From Flavobacteriaceae bacterium (GTDB taxonomy: Bacteria; Bacteroidota; Bacteroidia; Flavobacteriales; Flavobacteriaceae): a stretch of 6,672 nucleotides of DNA. The stretch is from NCBI GenBank assembly GCA_018672145.1, contig JABHGH010000005.1:1-6672 (forward strand). Direction: 5' to 3'. Below the pieces are notes generated by a model. It was not told the origin of the DNA. It did no database searches and saw nothing but the letters and a program-made list of their open reading frames with translations. Positions 5,655-6,672 of this stretch are shown here, in pieces (position 1 is the first letter of the stretch; each line of letters starts with the position of its first letter). A program made the position numbers and the translations under genes.

Positions 5655-6436
5655 ATATTCTCCAAAAAATTGTAGCTGATGTTCAAAAGGATCTTGTCTT
5701 TAAAAAACAAATCACTCCTATCAAGACATTGGAGGCGATGCCAATGTTTACACGTCAAACAAACTCTTTTCGGGAGCGAATTTTAGGCTCTACAAACGGC
5801 ATCATTGCCGAGCACAAGAGAAGATCGCCGTCCAAACCAAATCTGAATTTTAGCTTGCGCGTGACTGATGTTGCACGGGGCTATGAAAAAGCAGGTGTTT
5901 CGGCAATGTCTGTACTGACAAATCAGCAGTATTTTGGAGGGTCACTAGAAGATTTACTTCTTGCTCGGCAGGCGTGTAATCTTCCCTTATTGCGCAAAGA
6001 GTTTATTGTAGATGGTTACCAAGTGATTGAAGCCAAGGCACATGGAGCTGATGCGATTTTACTTATCGCTGCCTGCTTAGATCGAGATGAAATTTATCAT
6101 CTTTCTACTCTCGCTCATGATCTAGGGCTCGAAGTTTTGTTGGAGGTACATAATGCCGAAGAGTTGCAAAAATCTATCATGCCATCTCTCGATTTGATTG
6201 GAGTCAACAATAGAGATCTCACTACCTTTGCTGTTAGCACCAAAACAAGCATGAAACTGGCTGATGATATTCCCGACGATTTTGTCAAAATTTCAGAAAG
6301 TGGACTTAGTAAGCCAACAAGCGTTCTTGAGTTGCAAAGTTGTGGTTATCATGGCTTTTTGATGGGTGAGCACTTTATAAAAACAGATGATCCAGGTGAA
6401 GCAGCAACAACCTTTATTAAAGAACTCTTGTCGTGA
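5651..6436 (+). CDS. trpC: indole-3-glycerol phosphate synthase
   Basis: The enzyme closes the indole ring, converting carboxyphenylaminodeoxyribulose phosphate to indole-3-glycerol phosphate with loss of CO2. The 261 residues form one TIM barrel, not fused to TrpF. Expected catalytic motifs are all visible: IIAEHKRRSPSK (51-62) with Glu54 and Lys56, SVLTNQQYFGGS (87-98), LLRKEFIVDGYQ (113-124) with Lys116, LLEVHN with Glu165, IGVNNRDL with Asn186, and KISESGLS with Glu216 and Ser217. GFLMGEHFI near the end supplies the phosphate-binding turn. The start codon overlaps the trpD stop, and its TGA overlaps the GTG of trpF, so it is embedded in the operon. Confidence 0.96.
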   Translation: MNILQKIVADVQKDLVFKKQITPIKTLEAMPMFTRQTNSFRERILGSTNGIIAEHKRRSPSKPNLNFSLRVTDVARGYEKAGVSAMSVLTNQQYFGGSLEDLLLARQACNLPLLRKEFIVDGYQVIEAKAHGADAILLIAACLDRDEIYHLSTLAHDLGLEVLLEVHNAEELQKSIMPSLDLIGVNNRDLTTFAVSTKTSMKLADDIPDDFVKISESGLSKPTSVLELQSCGYHGFLMGEHFIKTDDPGEAATTFIKELLS

Positions 6437-6672
6437 AGCTCAAAGTATGTGGCATGCGCGAGGCGCACAATATCAATGCACTGGTTAGGCTTGAACCTGA
6501 CTATATTGGTTTTATTTTTTGGGAGCCTTCTAAACGCTATTGCGCTGAGGTACCGAATGGAATCCCTGATGGAATTCAAAAAGTGGGAGTTTTTGTCGAT
6601 GAAACCTCAGAAAATATCCGTGCCAAAGTCAGGAAATTTTCTCTTCAAGCCGTTCAACTTCATGGTCACGAA
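6433..6672 (+). CDS. trpF: phosphoribosylanthranilate isomerase, 3' end outside window
   Basis: From a GTG at 6433 the frame is open to the right edge, 80 codons. The enzyme performs the Amadori rearrangement of phosphoribosyl anthranilate that precedes the TrpC step. The N-terminal signature KLKVCGMRE (2-10) contains the catalytic Cys6. It is followed by PDYIGFIFWEPSKRYC (23-38), VGVFVDET (54-61) and the start of the VQLHG strand near the edge. The catalytic Asp and phosphate-binding C-terminal half lie beyond the window; full TrpF is about 200-215 residues. GTG is chosen because no ATG fits before the conserved KVCGM. It also forms a GTGA overlap with the trpC stop, matching the trpD-trpC junction. 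trpB and trpA would be expected next in this phylum, but they are not in view. Confidence 0.93.
   Translation, partial: MKLKVCGMREAHNINALVRLEPDYIGFIFWEPSKRYCAEVPNGIPDGIQKVGVFVDETSENIRAKVRKFSLQAVQLHGHE

Noticed and set aside
1..6672. CRISPR array, insertion sequence, tRNA or rRNA gene.
   Set aside because: No spaced direct repeats, transposase motifs, terminal inverted repeats or tRNA-like arms were seen, and nearly all bases are accounted for by conserved genes.

Overview
The window reads as ordinary chromosome of a member of the Bacteroidota, most likely flavobacteria-like. It is AT-rich. It carries promoter-like elements of the Bacteroidota type (TTG, about 18-20 bases, TAnnTTTG), has no convincing Shine-Dalgarno sites, holds a DUF2851 family gene, and its trp genes run E-G-D-C-F, as in that phylum. 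No genus can be named from the sequence alone.

Left part (1-1364, minus strand). A DUF2851 protein of unknown function runs off the left edge; its coding frame starts at 958. It lies 22 bases downstream of a small single-domain rhodanese, and the two probably form one transcription unit. A 78-150 base gap, depending on the rhodanese start, then separates this pair from a divergent plus-strand group.

Middle part (1365-2528, plus strand). The group comprises a MarR-family regulator, a secreted YceI-family protein and a 27-residue CDGSH iron-sulfur micro-protein that is easily missed. The MarR promoter region holds two nearly identical 12-base palindromes, one over the -7 box and start site and one just before the start codon. 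They are good candidates for an autoregulatory operator.

Right part (2529-6672, plus strand). This is the tryptophan operon: trpE, trpG, trpD, trpC and the first 80 codons of trpF, tightly packed with two 4-base stop/start overlaps. Upstream of trpE is a compact, apparently complete attenuator. A Bacteroidota-type promoter is followed within a few bases by a 13-codon leader peptide with two adjacent Trp codons (MKKINIWWSANYA). A possible antiterminator follows, then a strong 9-bp hairpin with a seven-T tract that ends only 12 bases before the preferred trpE start. When charged Trp-tRNA is plentiful the leader should be read through and transcription should stop before trpE. When it is scarce, a ribosome stalled at the Trp pair should allow the competing fold.

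The attenuator is the most interesting item in the window. The tandem MarR palindromes, the CDGSH micro-protein and a possible nuclease-like motif in DUF2851 come next. No mobile element, CRISPR array, tRNA or rRNA was seen, and there is no gene-free stretch longer than 300 bases.
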